64,000 bases of DNA, from the NCBI RefSeq assembly GCF_020184175.1, contig NC_065531.1, forward strand, positions 83,298,604 to 83,362,603, given 5' to 3'. Position 1 is the first letter of the stretch. Every line of letters begins with the position of its first letter. Position numbers and translations under genes: made by a program. Under the pieces are notes generated by a model. That model was not told where the DNA came from. It ran no database searches and was given only the letters and a program-made list of their open reading frames with translations. The DNA comes from Aphis gossypii. Lineage: Eukaryota > Arthropoda > Insecta > Hemiptera > Aphididae. Shown piece after piece: positions 1 to 14,800 of this stretch.

Positions 1-3000
1 CTGTTTTTAACACTAATAATCATATGATTCTTTGGTTGCGTACGTGAAATATATAAAGTATTCTAATTAAAATATAATCGTGTCTTTATCTCACTATATT
101 TTCTAAGTAACTAGATATTAACTTTATTTTAGAACTAGTTTTTTTTTTTTAATTTCTTGAAAAATAATAATTTGCATTTTACATACATCACTTTATTCGT
201 ATAATTTGTTAGCATAAGGGACATGTTTCAAAAAATATCAATTGGTTTTGAGTTTTTATAAGTACAATTTATAAAACAATATTGATTATAAAATTCGAAT
301 TTGTATTCTGTGTAAAATTTTCTAATTCAGATAACATACCTTTTATATATATTTCGATTCAATTGAAAAAACTGTTTATATAATATTTAATTTAATATTG
401 AACGTAAAGATATTTGACCTGAAGTGAAGGCACATACGAAAAGAGTTGTAGTTTTATGGAGTATAATACTAGCTATTGCTTATAATAAATTAAATATGAA
501 TGAAAATAACCAATGAATACATAAAAAAATATTGATAATATATATAAAAAAACTACGCATAATTTACAACCTTTTAGGCGTCATGGGTAGTGAAATCGAC
601 TAATCATATTTGTATGTGAATAATATAATTGGTTGGTACTCACGTCTTGGATTATGAATTGACTATTGAGCCAAGTAGTTTTTCATGAGTGACCTACTCT
701 TGTGTGGGATAGTCGAGATATTTTTAGGACGAACTTATAATATACTAACAATATATTTTCGAATAATACACTTTAAAAATGTTTTTTCAACAATTAATAT
801 TAATAGGTATAGAATTGTATTCCTAACTATACTGTTATTATTTTTAACTTTTTGAAATATTATAATTAGTATTTCATATATATCTCACATATTAGAGATT
901 ATGGGATTATGAACAAAGAATTAAAATATTTTAGAGATCGATTTATTGATGTATCTTTTACTCATTTTTCTTAATACTGTATTTTTTAATATATTAAAAT
1001 AAATGTATAAACAGAACTACGATCAATCGAAATTTAAATCGTGAAAAGAATTTTTGTTGAAGGAGTTTTATGATGCTTAAAAAGAATCCATTGCCGAGAA
1101 TCTTTTATCTTCTGTTATTTCTTTACACCCCCAATACTCCAGGTATATATCACATCCAATCTCATGAAATAGTATGGGATTCTGATCGCATATTCTAAAC
1201 CTTTTAGTTTTTACTTAGCTAACTTTATACAACCATCGCATTTAAAACATTGCTACTTATGCGTATTCCAGTTGAAATTAGGTTTTTCTTCGACCAAAAT
1301 TGGATCTCAAATTTAAATATATAAGGGATGAAGCCATGAAGATTATTTACAGTTTGAAATCTCGTTAGAATAATGAAACAAAATCTTTTTGAAATATATA
1401 ACACAAAATAGGGAAAAACAAAATGAAAAATGAAACAATAATTTAGTATGTCGGCAAGTCTGAAATCATTCGCTAGTGTACCATGATATCTATCACGTTT
1501 CTGGCTCTATATCGATTTGATGACTATATGTTCATATTATATTTAAATAAGCCCGGAATCGAATAGCAGTAAAATATCAACGTAATAGGTATTTGTAGTT
1601 TATATAATTATTATACTAACGCTAAGGCCCCAGGTATTCCGAAAATTTATTTATCTCATAATATTATGATAGTATTTTAGCGTATTTATGATGTTGGGGA
1701 TCCACGATTTCACGATTAATATGTGATTGAAAATTAATTCCAAAAATTATTTTTTACAAATCAATCGCAAAATAAAATTATTTGCTTTCCTACTCGTTAG
1801 AATTTAAAAACAGCATACCTACTCAAAAAGAGTTTTATCAATTGTTTCGGCGTGCAGTATTCTTATAGTATTACCGTAATGCTAATACGTATATATATTT
1901 TAATCAAATGTTTAAATTGACTGTATAGCCTTATAGGATATGAAATTAAAATTTTTTTAATTGCCTTTTAATGAAACTTATATTGAATATAATTGGAGTG
2001 AGTGGTCATCATAAACGTGTTCACGATCCACAAAGACAAATACAATTATGTCAAGAGTTTAAATGTTCATAAATAAATTTTGTATAATTTGATATATTTT
2101 TATAAATACTTATCAAAAAATAAAATAAAATAAATTCACAACAATAAAGTACATTTTGAATAAGAAACGAGCCACTTCTGGCTCCCGAACCGAAAGTTGG
2201 GCAACCCCAGAATCTAACTTACTTAAACTAATTCGATAACATTGCATTTTGATAACATTATTACTGTAGGAATACCCTTTTTGACTCATACGAAACGACA
2301 TTCACGGTATTGACAACTTTCTTTCTAAAAAATCTGTTAAAAAAAATGTCATTGTCATTTTATATAGCAGTATTTGCGGTTTTATATATAATATAATATG
2401 TCGAATTCCGCGTTGTGTGTGTCGCAAATGTCAATGTAAAGTGGTTTATTTAATTAATGGTACCCATAAATTAAACTTTGACGTGTTATTATGTAAACAA
2501 TAATACTACCAGGATATATATATGGCTTTTATGTACTTAGTACAAATTATAATATTAAAATAATAAAATTATACCTTTCTGTATATGTGTATATTATTTA
2601 TTAATATTGGCAAATTTTGTTTAATTTTAAATGACAAAAAATAGTTAAGTTGTAAATTATTATAATAATATTTTTAATTAAATATTAAATGACGTACGTG
2701 TGACGAATAATGATTATTTACTATGCATTATTGTAATAAGTATTATTTATATGTTTAGCCACAGTTTACATTTGATTAATATCGATGTCCTATCAATGGT
2801 AATTTTGAATTTTTTCCATGGGGAGAAATTAATAATATTTGTGTAAAATGTTTAAATAATGCTCAATTTAATAATAAGCTTTCAAGAATAGTTTTTATAA
2901 TACCTATAATTATACAATATTTGAATATTATATACACCAGACACCTGTATAGTGTATATAATAACAAGTTAACAATTAATTTTTTTCTTAAATTCACTAA

Positions 3001-6000
3001 ACTTTAATAAATTTTTTTTATTTTAATACTATAGTCTTTAATTAATATATTAATAAATGAAACGCTTATTGTAAATGTTTTCAATAAAATATATTTTCTT
3101 GTATGTTTTTGATTTAATAATAATTGACATTCATTGTGATACAAATAAGTTCCTTGAATTCATGCAAGAGATGTTTGAGACCCAGATTTTTATTACTAAA
3201 AACAATGGTTTTTTTAATCTTTTTTTATTAAATATAATGTTATAACAATAAGAGAAAAGTTTAAACAGTTGTCTGTATTTTTGTTTATAATTGGCATCAT
3301 TATATGGTTTAATAGTATGTATATACTGTACTTATGTTTCAATGTATCATAAACAAAACAAAATTCTTGAAACTTAATATTATTAAAAATTAAATACTTT
3401 TATTTAAGACAACAACCTAAAACTTCTATAATATTCATTATAATACATAAAATATATAATTAATCATTTTATTGATAAAAGTATATAATACATAGTTTTT
3501 GATATAGATGCGATATCTTATATATAAGTATATTATACATTATACTCATTTAAATCACATTTTCTTTTTAATATCTCACATATTTATTGCTCTTTTGTAC
3601 GTATACAAAACTCATCGTTGAAGCAATAAAAATGTAGTGACACTTTATTATGATTTATGTACCACAACATATAGTTCGCGTGAGTTTAGATTTTCTTTGT
3701 ACTTTTATTTGATACCTTTTATTCTGTCGAACATCCGAAGGAAAGAAATATAGTATTTTCGCAAATTCCGCCGCAGTTCACACTAAACGTGTTTCCTTAT
3801 CCTAAAACCTTTTTTATTCATTGGCACTGTTTGAATTTATTTTTAAATCCTTAAAGTTTTGTGTCAACTATTTCAATTAATGTTTATAATACACTGACAC
3901 ATTATAACTGCCAAATTATCAACGAAAAATCATTGCTTATTAGTTTAATGATAATATTTATTAAAGATAAAATTATAACTTAGGTAATTTACTTTTGTAC
4001 CAAAAAGTTTTTTTTTACTTTGAGTTTGAAATGTTAAACAACTAATTTTATTCTACATTCTTATTCGTCGCTCATTGATTTTTTATGGGAAATTTTCATT
4101 TTATTGATTATACTGCTACATTTATATTATATTTTATAATGAATTTCGATTGTCTTATTTTCTTTTTATTATTCCAATAAATTCATCAAATAAAAACCCA
4201 AACATAACTTAAGGTTTGCCATTAGATGCCTAACCTAACTAAATTTTCAATGAAACATTAAATAATTAAATCCAACAGCTATCAAAAATAGATATAATTG
4301 TGAACAGATTACGCAAAACTAAACTGATGGTTTTACAATTAAAATATTTTTAGGTACTATATGATAAAGTGCAGGATGAAAATATGATATTATAAATGCT
4401 ACCTGAATAGGTAATTCTACATAATTTACTGTCTAAAAATAAGTGAGTCCCATTGATGGTGTTTTTAAATCTATATATTTCTGATGAAATCTGTTCTTGT
4501 TCGTATTTAGAGATACCGTTAGAGTTTCGCTTTACAATAATTCGTCATATCTATTTAACCCATTGTTTAGTTTTCATAATATAAATGGTTCCGAATAAAC
4601 ACAATAGACAGTACAATATCCCTTTTCTATGGTGCAAGTCTAATGTATAAATTAATATAACTATCAAATATTAGCTTACATTTCTGTGTCTCCAGTTCTC
4701 ATACAATTTTTCTCCGAAAACCATGCATTATATTATATATTTACTCACACTCAAACAGTAGTTATATGATTTTACTTAGTAAATATATATAAATGTTAAA
4801 AATGTTTAAACTTTATAGTTTATATGTTATACCGCATATGATATTAAAATCTAATATTATGTTAGTATGAATTATAAATATAACTATACGGCTTCACGTA
4901 TAATATATATATTTCATATCAGGAGAAAAAATTATAATCAATCAAAAATTAAAGCAAACTTTATATTGTTTTTCAGTACCTATATACATTATTTGAATTC
5001 AACAAAATGAAAAAAAGTCGTCAGTTATAATGGTTTCAAAAACATAAATTTGTACTTCATATTTGTTAACAATAATTGGTAAACTCATGAAAAAGTATTT
5101 TCCCATTTGTTATTTAAAGTTACAAAAAATGTTAACGGCATATAATTCAAACTGTGGATTTACATTTTTAAATCTCGTTAGTAAAACGTATGATGTAGGC
5201 ATGACCCTTAAAAGTATTTAAGATAATATATTGTGTAAGTAATAAATATACATTTTTATATTTTAAATGCTTAGATGTAAGTAGTTTCACATTGGATCAT
5301 AATTTAGTTACCTATCTTGCGTTAATGTCAATCTATGCTAATTATATCTGTAAAAATGGTTGCATTATTTAGTTTTGTTGTAATAATCTGTCATACGTTT
5401 TTTTAAAATAAATTTCTAATTCATTTAATATTTAAATAATTTTAGAATAATCATAATTATTGCATTATATACTACTACTCTTTAAATATTATTGCTCGAA
5501 TGTTCTAGGTCACCAGATTTCAATGATCTTGAGCGTTTTTCTTATAATCGATTTCTAAAACCTATTTTGGAATTATTTCAAAAACTATCCTTTCAATAGA
5601 ATATAGTATGATACTGGTATATGGCTGTAAGATCTATTTTATTTGTGCAGAACAATTTCTATAATGGATGTTATAAATTGACCTGCACAAGCAACACTTA
5701 ACTTTTAAATTCTGAGCGGGCAATGGATGTATTGATTTTAGAACGATTTGTTTTTTTGGGTGTCATGACGTTTAGAGCAATAAAAATGCTAGGATTTTCA
5801 ACTACAATATCTTTTCTAATAGAAAAGTGAATCTAGTCGGTAAATTACGAAAGTGGTGAGTGGAGGTCATTATTTTTTTTATAAAAAATAAGAATTTATA
5901 CGTTTTTAACAAAATAAATTTTTTGGTTTGATTGTTATTCAAAAGAAAAAGATAACCATAGATTTTGAGATTTTTACCAAATGTTGAAATAATCATTTCA

Positions 6001-9000
6001 TAATATGTACGGTATAGTTTTTTATAATCTAATTATTTTGAGCTATTTATAGACGTTGAACATTTTTTTACATACTTTTACATATTAACATACTGAAACA
6101 TTTCAACCAGGAGATAAATGTTGGTACAATTAGCTATACCTTCCTTTAAATAAATGCAAATAAAACGTGCATAAAGTTCTAAGCGTCTATGACAACAATC
6201 AAATCACTGAATAATGTCTATATTGCAAAAATACTATATAGGTGCTTCATAATTGATTTTCTCAGAAAACTAAATTTATTGGCAACTCAATATTTTACGT
6301 GACGTGTTTTTCCGTGTAGTGCGTTGAAGGATTTGTGAAGCCGAAGGGCAAAACGACGTTAACCACGCGTATAATTAGCACATTTTGATCTTGATTTATT
6401 TTTCTCTAGCTATTCCTTAACAGTCAATTCCAGTTATGCACTATCCCCAAAGAACAATCACCGATGTCATTTGTTCGTTAACTATTTTATTTTATTTATA
6501 CTTTTTGCAAAAAGTGAATGAATAAATGATAATTTTTCCAAAACCATCCATCAAGAAATAATAATAAAGTCTATTTAAGTTGACGATTGCCGACAAATAT
6601 CATTTTAGTTAATTAAGTTTATCTCATTTTTTATATAGATACTTACAGCTCTGTTTCATATATCAACGACACGACACTATTTACTAAACAGACAATTTAA
6701 TTTAATTAAATAACCAATTAATCAATTTCACTGAACAAAGAAAAAATACAATTTAAGGTATACAATGTACAAACAGACTGCTTTAAAAGCGGATAGAAAT
6801 TAAATTATGTCTTATGTTGTTTTTAATTCGAAATGGTTTTTTATTTTTCTTGTTTGTATTTTCTTTGCAATCTCAGAATGACAGAATGATTGTTGATATC
6901 TTTTATATATGGCTACATGACGTGTATCCTAATTCGTTAAATCACATATTATACACAAATATATAGCATAATAATAATAATAACTCTAGAAGCATTCGTG
7001 GCCTTTGGTTTAAGAACTTATTGACACACAAAACTGCTAAATATTACGTTGTATTTATGTATTGGTATGTGAAACTTCATTAAGTTTCTTAAAGTATTTG
7101 TAGCCATATAATATAGTGTTACATATCGCCGTATAACATGATGACAAAATTCTTGTGAAGATATGGGTTAAATGTAATGACAGCGTCAGAAGTTTTTAAG
7201 GTTAAGTTTACTACTACTATATTAAAATATATCTAGATTTGTCAAGTATAATATTTATATTCTTAGAAATGTATACTTTCGTTGAAGGTTTTAGTTAGTT
7301 ACAACAAAGTTAAATACATATAAGTATATACTTACCCACATAAATATTGTCTGAAAGATTTATATTATTTATTAGTTTAAATTATAAATATTTATTATAT
7401 GGGTAGAGTGAACTACATATTATATCATATACGTTTAGGTATAGCTGATGTACTATTATTGTATTTTCTATATTTTTTGTTGATATAAAATTAAATTTAT
7501 ATTTAAAACGAAAATATTCCGATTTAAGAAGAAGCTGTTATAAAATATTCCCGAATTGTGTATTATAATATTATTTATTCATACAAAAGTAACAAAAGTT
7601 TTAAACAAAAAAGTAAAATTACGTTTATGCCTTATTTTAGAGTTTAGAATATCATAATTTTCGTGAAGTATGCACTAATGTATACAATATACTACCTATG
7701 TAAAGTACAGTCGATAATATAATTAAATATCATTCATAGGTAATAACAAGCTTCATATTGTTCACGACCGTGACGTTTTCAAAATCCTACTTAAACTAAA
7801 TTAAATTAATATAAATAACTAATAAACATATATTTATACATATGAATCTACAACATATTATAACCGTATAACTTATTATGTTTTAAATTATAATTTTTGA
7901 ATAATAATAATGTTCTGTTGGGCATCCGCAGTTTTACTACAAATTTGGTTCAATAAATTCTCTGAAAATGATATAACAGTATTATAATTGCCTTGATAAA
8001 AAAATCCTCGGGAAATGAGCGATCGCAATTAAAAAGAAAATATAATGGATAATGATATTCAGTAATAACTATATATGTATATATATATTATTATAGATGT
8101 AAGGCAAATATTTATGAACAAAAATAGAATTAAATTGTTGGGAAGCTAATATGTTGTGACGTTAAATATAATTCACAATAGTTGAGAATCGCTATAGTGC
8201 AGTGTATAATATGATATCAGATTTTGATTATTGAAGCAGTTAAATTTTATTAATTCCTAAAATCCGTATAACACATTACACAATAGTTGGCTTATAGTGA
8301 TTTTTTAATTATTATACTTTAATAAGATTTTTAACACCAAATTGTGTTAATTTAAATACATGATTTTATTTCGATAAAACTATGATTAAAGTAATGTATT
8401 GTATTTATAATATAATAAGTGTAATTCGTTATGGTATCTAATAGTCTGTAATTAAGAAGGTGTACGTCATGTTTTACGCCTTTCCACTAACGTTTTTCCT
8501 ACTACCTATCAACGCGTTCATTGTGAAATATAAAATTAAGTCGTGTCGAAAAGATTTGGATGACACTCGATATAACGGGGTCCAATTTCTAGAGAAAATT
8601 GTTAGACGTAACCAAAAACCAATTTTCTCGACATCTTTTCATAAAACTCCCTTTTTTCACTTTATAACTTGCCTTATATTTGGTAAAAAGTGAATGGAAT
8701 AACAAAATCGATTAATATTTTGACTACTCTAATATATTATATTATATTTACGGTTAGATTAGGTTAGATTTTATAAATGATAATACTTTTTGAAATAATG
8801 TATGTTTATTGTAAAAATAATCACTATAAAAACACACATGAATAATTATATATATATATATATGTATATATATATACGTGTTTATACTTCAAAAGGTTAT
8901 ACAAACAGATTTGTTAAAGTAAAACGGTTGCGAAGTGAATATAGTAGCTGTGATATATCATTGAAATGATTTATAGTTATGTGAAATCGTACATCACTCA

Positions 9001-11747
9001 GCAGCTGTATAATAGTTTTTCGATAATTAAGCGTTACTTTAGCGTCATCAACGGTTGAATATCAACAGGAATATTAGCCTCCAGTGAGACGAACACAACA
9101 TCGCAGTCATTGTAAACTATTGAAACCATTGTGCATAACGATAATATAATGTTATATAATTGATGAACGGTGTTCTATTGTTACTATTATAATAATATTA
9201 TGATTATTATTTAATACCACATGTTTATACTAGTTGATTTTCGATTCAACAATAGTTATGAGATCTTGAAGTTATGACGATCCCATTATATAAGTAAAAT
9301 AATACTATATTATCGGTACTATTGCAGGGTGACGCAAAAAAGTTAGGTACCTAAGTCAAATTTCTGATATTCGATAGGATGAATATTTGTATTTGTTTTA
9401 TTTTATTAATATCAATTGTAGTTACTTACTGTTTACTAATTAAACAAAACATTTGCATCAAACTGTCGATCTTCAGAAAATTGCACCATTATAGACTCTT
9501 TGGTACATAATACTATATCATTATTAGTGTATAATATATTCATAAAATTGATGTACTTAATTAATTGTGATTAAAGTAGGTATAAGATCTACCAATTTAA
9601 TAAATATATTAATAATATGTAGTTATTTAATAAATATTTTTGATTCTTAAAATTCAATATTAATTAAAATAATTTAACTATCGTTACAACTATTTTTTTT
9701 GTATTTTGATTTTATTTTGAATATATTAAGTATACTGAATTTTATTCATTTTCATGTATGAAAAATGAAAAATAAAAATAATTAACATAATAATTTCAAG
9801 TACTTATTTTAATCAATTTATTTATTCATTTAGTTGAACTTTTTTGTTCAAATCTTGTATTTTTGATCTGAATAGAATTAAAAAATCTGTGATTAATTTA
9901 TAACTTGATGAATTTTACAAAACACACGTGGTACAATATTATAATATTATAGGTAGTATTAGGTACACCTTAAAATATTAGCAACAGCGTGTATTATAAT
10001 TGCCTATATAAAGTGCCGTGTTAGAAATATCAATTCATGTTAGCTAATTTATAATATTGTAGTTTTTTATTATAACACAAATCGTTAAGAATCAAGCTAA
10101 ACAAATTAAAAACTATTTGAAATTATATTATAATGTTTTTTTTTAGTCACACAAAAACAAAATAGTCTGATAAGGTTATGTATTTTATTTTTTAATAATT
10201 CAATTACTTATAAGTTATAATATTAGGTAATATTATATGGAAAATAATGATCCATTATATTTTTATTTTAAATTTATTTCAAGTTCAATGAATTTTTATG
10301 ACTTAAATAAAGATAAGCATCACATATTTTTATAGTATATTCGAATATTTCCATTAAACATAATAGTTGAATAATTTTTGTTTAAAGCTTATAACATTTT
10401 AATTTGAAATTCACGAATATATTAATAGGTTTAGTATAAACACTTCAAATATTTATAAGTATAAATATATTTTAAAAATAAAATATTTTTAAAAGCTAAT
10501 AAAATATTGAGTATTATTGTCATATTATTTTCTTTGTGTTAAACGACATTTTCATCTATATTCTATTTGTACTTTATATTTTTAACGTTAGTGGTGAAAG
10601 GTGATACACATAATATAATGTAAAAAGTTAAATTAAATATAGTCCATTGCTCAGTGGAAACAAGTTATAAATTATAATAATGTATACCTATTGGCAATTT
10701 TCAACATAACATATTTTTATAATAAAATGGTTAGTGTAATACATGTAAATACAATGAAATATTTAAAGAATATACTTATTTATTAATATGCACTCCGTAT
10801 TGGAATCTAAAAAAACGTTAAACTTTAAGAAGATTTTGTTCATCGTGTTAATATTATTGTTTAACGTTTTCTGTGATCGTAAAATGATTTCTATTAAAGT
10901 TTAATTCGATAAATTTAGTAGACATTTTATAATTTTTATTTTTTTGCATATATGTATTTATTAAATATGTCATTCTTTTATTTCTGAGATAAATATAGTC
11001 AAGACATTTATCGCGCATTTTATCCACTTCATAATTATTATATCGAGAGTTATATTATAATATATTCTGGCGATTTGCATCAGACAACGTTTTATCTTCT
11101 TCAAATGTCTGATGTAAGACTAATTGATAATTAATTATCACAAGATATAATGACGTCAACATTATGCATATTAATCGGTTTTAGTGTTTATAAATTACAA
11201 ATTACAATACATTATAACAATATTACACAAATCAGTTTCGAACAAATAAATTATTTACGATTTTATATGATAATAATATTTACATTAAAACAATATTATT
11301 ACATAGGTTTATCATAAATAGGACGGTTTAATAATACAATATGCAAAACTACAAAAAGGTTATAATTTACTATTGGTAATATACTATGGGTAATCATAAA
11401 AAAAATAACTATCTTCAATATATACCAGCAAATAGTAACTTAAATAAAAACTTAAACATTATAATGCCATATTACAGTATATTATTTAAAATTATGTGAC
11501 CAGAATATGGATAAACTCTTTAGTTTTATCATTTTCATAATACATCGAACGATCTAAATATATAAAGGATATTTTTGAAAAAAAAATGTAAAGAATTCTA
11601 CTATACCAGCAGTTCATTTATTCTTATGCCATTAGGATGTGACGTATATAAGACTATGTAATATATATCGACACAAAAAACCCATAGGTTGACAGATGTA
11701 TACCTTTTACGAGAAGTTTTTTATTCATTTCGTTAATGTTTCTGCAG
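1..11747. other. AT-rich non-coding DNA upstream of the first visible exon
   Basis: I find no exon here that combines an open frame, coding-like composition and consensus splice sites. The exon at 11748 begins with the last two bases of a codon, so an earlier exon of gene 1 must exist, and this stretch is probably part of its intron. The longest open stretch that looks at all unusual is at 8469-8693 and is discussed among the rejected items. Runs of A, T and TA dominate. A slightly GC-richer patch lies at about 6300-6370, without coding signal. Confidence 0.6.
8848..8878. repeat. (TA)n microsatellite
   Basis: An almost pure alternating TA tract is interrupted once by TG near its middle and ends in a TACGTG. 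It is a simple sequence repeat in the presumed upstream intron. Confidence 0.85.
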
Positions 11748-11863
11748 GTGATGAACTCCGTCGCGGAAGATCTTCAAGAAGAGATGATCCTCGGCGGCAC
11801 ACATTATCCGGTGATCAACATCACAACTATCAACCGGCCCTGACTAGGTCTATGGATTTGGAG
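11748..11863 (+). CDS. Gene 1 exon a: basic RRGRSSRRDDPRRH segment
   Basis: The acceptor is TTTCTGCAG at 11739-11747 and the donor is GTGAGT at 11864. The exon begins with two bases of a split codon and then encodes 38 residues, GDELRRGRSSRRDD followed by PRRHTLSGDQHHNYQ and ending TRSMDLE in phase 0. The Arg/Ser-rich stretch is a conserved feature of the insect family and carries possible basophilic-kinase or 14-3-3 sites (RRHTLS). The frame is open upstream to an ATG at 11696, but the strong acceptor argues against that ATG being the start. The 310-base intron that follows (11864-12173) holds no further feature that I see. Confidence 0.9.
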
Positions 11864-14800
11864 GTGAGTCGCCCGAAAAACGTGTATTTTCGTGTTTCAG
11901 TATTTTAATCCAAATAATTCACACACAATACTAATATATTTAGTTGCGTACCCAAACACAATTCTGTACAACCGTGTGTTATATCTATATATGGGTTCAA
12001 TCGCCGCATCGCTAAATATATTAGTATTGCTACGTCGACCGTGCACAAACGAAAAAAACACCATTATTATAATAAATGTACATTGTGCTATTGCTTTTAC
12101 CGTAACTAAATGAATGTTTTGTTGTTTTATTGCCACCATTTTGTTTGCTTTGTGGTGTACGATGCTATTATAGATGGGAACGAAAATGCAACGGAAAAAA
12201 GTAAGTCGTCGCCCAACATTGGATACTTACGAAAATGTTTATAATAATATTATTAATTTTCCAATTAAAGTTTTAGTATGAGTTTTTTTAACGAAAAAGT
12301 GTTTGACAACGGTGTTAACTGTTTATATAGTACATTTAACGGCTTTGTTTCAGTTAATTAAAAAACGAAATTTTTTCTGTTTAAATCATAATCAGAGCTG
12401 GTTTTTTTTCAATATTTTTTTTTTTTGATTAGGCTCTCTATTTGATTTTTAATCAATTTTCTTTTCAGCCGTAAAATAAATTAAATTTCAAACATATAAT
12501 AATTTATAAAGAATTCACCAGTCTCTATAACTTTAATACCTCATTTCATGCGTTTTACACGGTCAGAGAAACTAATTAATCATTGTATTCTTAAATAAAA
12601 TACCAAATACACATTTTTCGGATTTTTTAAAATTAAAAATACATTTGAACGACGACATCTAACCTACGTTATTACGATATTATAATATACCTAATATAAT
12701 TATATTATACGTTTGCTTTTTTGGTATTTCCATCTACTATAACGATTTTTATCAATGTGTTTACATATCATATAAAAATGTTTTCATTATTCAAAATATA
12801 TTTTCAAGTATATCCCAGTTGTTAAAATATTGCATATTTTGATCCATGTCTATAATTCAATTTTTTCATCATTAATCTTGTTTGATACAGGGTTACATTC
12901 GGAATTTTCGTTTTATAATCAACTCGCTACAATTAACTTGATATGTACATATTAGTTTTTATTATAATTGTTTAGTATCACACGAAATTTAACAGATGAG
13001 TATTATTATTTTATAATAAGAATTGCTTTTTTATTATTATGAGGTTTTGATATTATATCCAAACAGTAATGCTTAATTACCAATACTGTTTATTGTTAAT
13101 TAAATAAAAAGTAGACTATTATAGTTAATTTGAACGGCTTTCCTATTGTGTATAGTCTCCAGCGTCCAGGGGAGGATATCCACCAGCTACTGGGATGTTA
13201 TTTGATGACGATCCAGGCATAATGTCTGAAGTTGAAACCAGTTCTACCGGGTTCCGAAGAGGTAACAAACAGAGAAGTTCATTGCCGGTCGTCAGAACCC
13301 CATCAAAAACTTTAGAACGACCATTGGGTAAGTGAACACATTTAAATATGCATAATTTACACAACCATTATAATATTAATTAGTAATCAATAACACACCG
13401 AATAAAATTCAAATTAAATCTGAGTTTTCTCTCAAACTTTTTGCGTTTTGAACTTCTGATATTAATAATAATAATAATTGAATACAATTCCTTGTAAGTT
13501 ATTGTGTTTCCAAATGTTGAAAGTTTAAACAGTATTTTAATCAGTCTTGCACATAATATAATATATCAAAACTGTCTTATAAAGCCTGATGAAGTCAAAA
13601 CGTTAGGCAATAAAATATTATTTTTAAATGTCGATCGTGAGCATATTAATTTGTACGCATGTGCTAAAATACATCTCTGATAATTTTTTTTTCTCATTTT
13701 ATGTTCAAACTTTGTACATTAATAATGCAGTTTTGTGGAAAATATAATATATAAATATATATATTATATATGTGATATACTATATTATATGCATGACTAA
13801 ATGAATCCGACCCAAAAATGGATTTGTTCAAACTTGCCGTACAACACTGTTAAACTGTTAAACATCTAGAAAAGTCCAACTGTATATTTAAAAAAAAATA
13901 TCTAACATTTTGCTTTGTAATTTATGGATGAAGTTTTAACAAACATGTTGATAAGATTCCCAGTTTATCTGATATTATTATATAATTTTTAAAATAGATA
14001 GTGTATCGTATTTTATTTCTAAACATTCGTTATATTATAAAACTTAATGGAATTCCTGTTTCAGTAAGAATAAATTAGTTTATTTAAAGTCGTATATAAA
14101 ATCTCATACAGGTGTTATAGATAATATTATATTAAAAAGCAAATTATGCACATTTTAAATACTTATTTACTGTCAAAACAAATAATTAATAGAACAAAAA
14201 TGTATCATGATACTTGAAAATGTTTCTACATTAAACTTGTATATAACAATTTGGTTGGGTTCAGTATTTTACAGAGTACAATACATACAATATCGTTTTG
14301 GCCGAGATTTAATAATTTTGAGGTAGAAACACGCGATTTTATGTTTGAAAGGAAAGGTTTATACCTCTTTTGATATGCTCCAGGCTACCGTGAGGCCAGA
14401 TATACATCTTGTTTAAATTACATTCGGTTACTTAAACGATGTTTATTGTAGTAAACATTTTGAATAGAATTAGAAGATCATAAGTTTAGTTCGGTCTGTT
14501 GGGTCAAAGAAATACTAACGTGCATATTATAAACATTTCATATTATAGATATTAACATACGACCCCGAGTAGTAGTTAGTTGCCAATGAATAAGACACAA
14601 AGTAAAAATCACAAACATATATTATATCGATCATAAATTGGTTTGGTTTAATTTAGTTTAATGTTACATATATTTTTTTTTAAATTTAAATAAACCCATT
14701 GTAGACATCATTTTGTATAATTATATTATAGAGTTGTTTTTATCGCATTTTGTACATTTTGTAACTTTGTCGTAGCTATTTATATACGTGACCAAAACAC

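Noticed and set aside
8469..8693. Possible small secreted peptide with hydrophobic N-terminus (MFYAFPLTFFLLPINAFIV...)
   Set aside because: No recognisable family, no promoter or splice context, and it contains a 10-bp hairpin (GAGAAAATTG / CAATTTTCTC); likely chance in AT-rich DNA.
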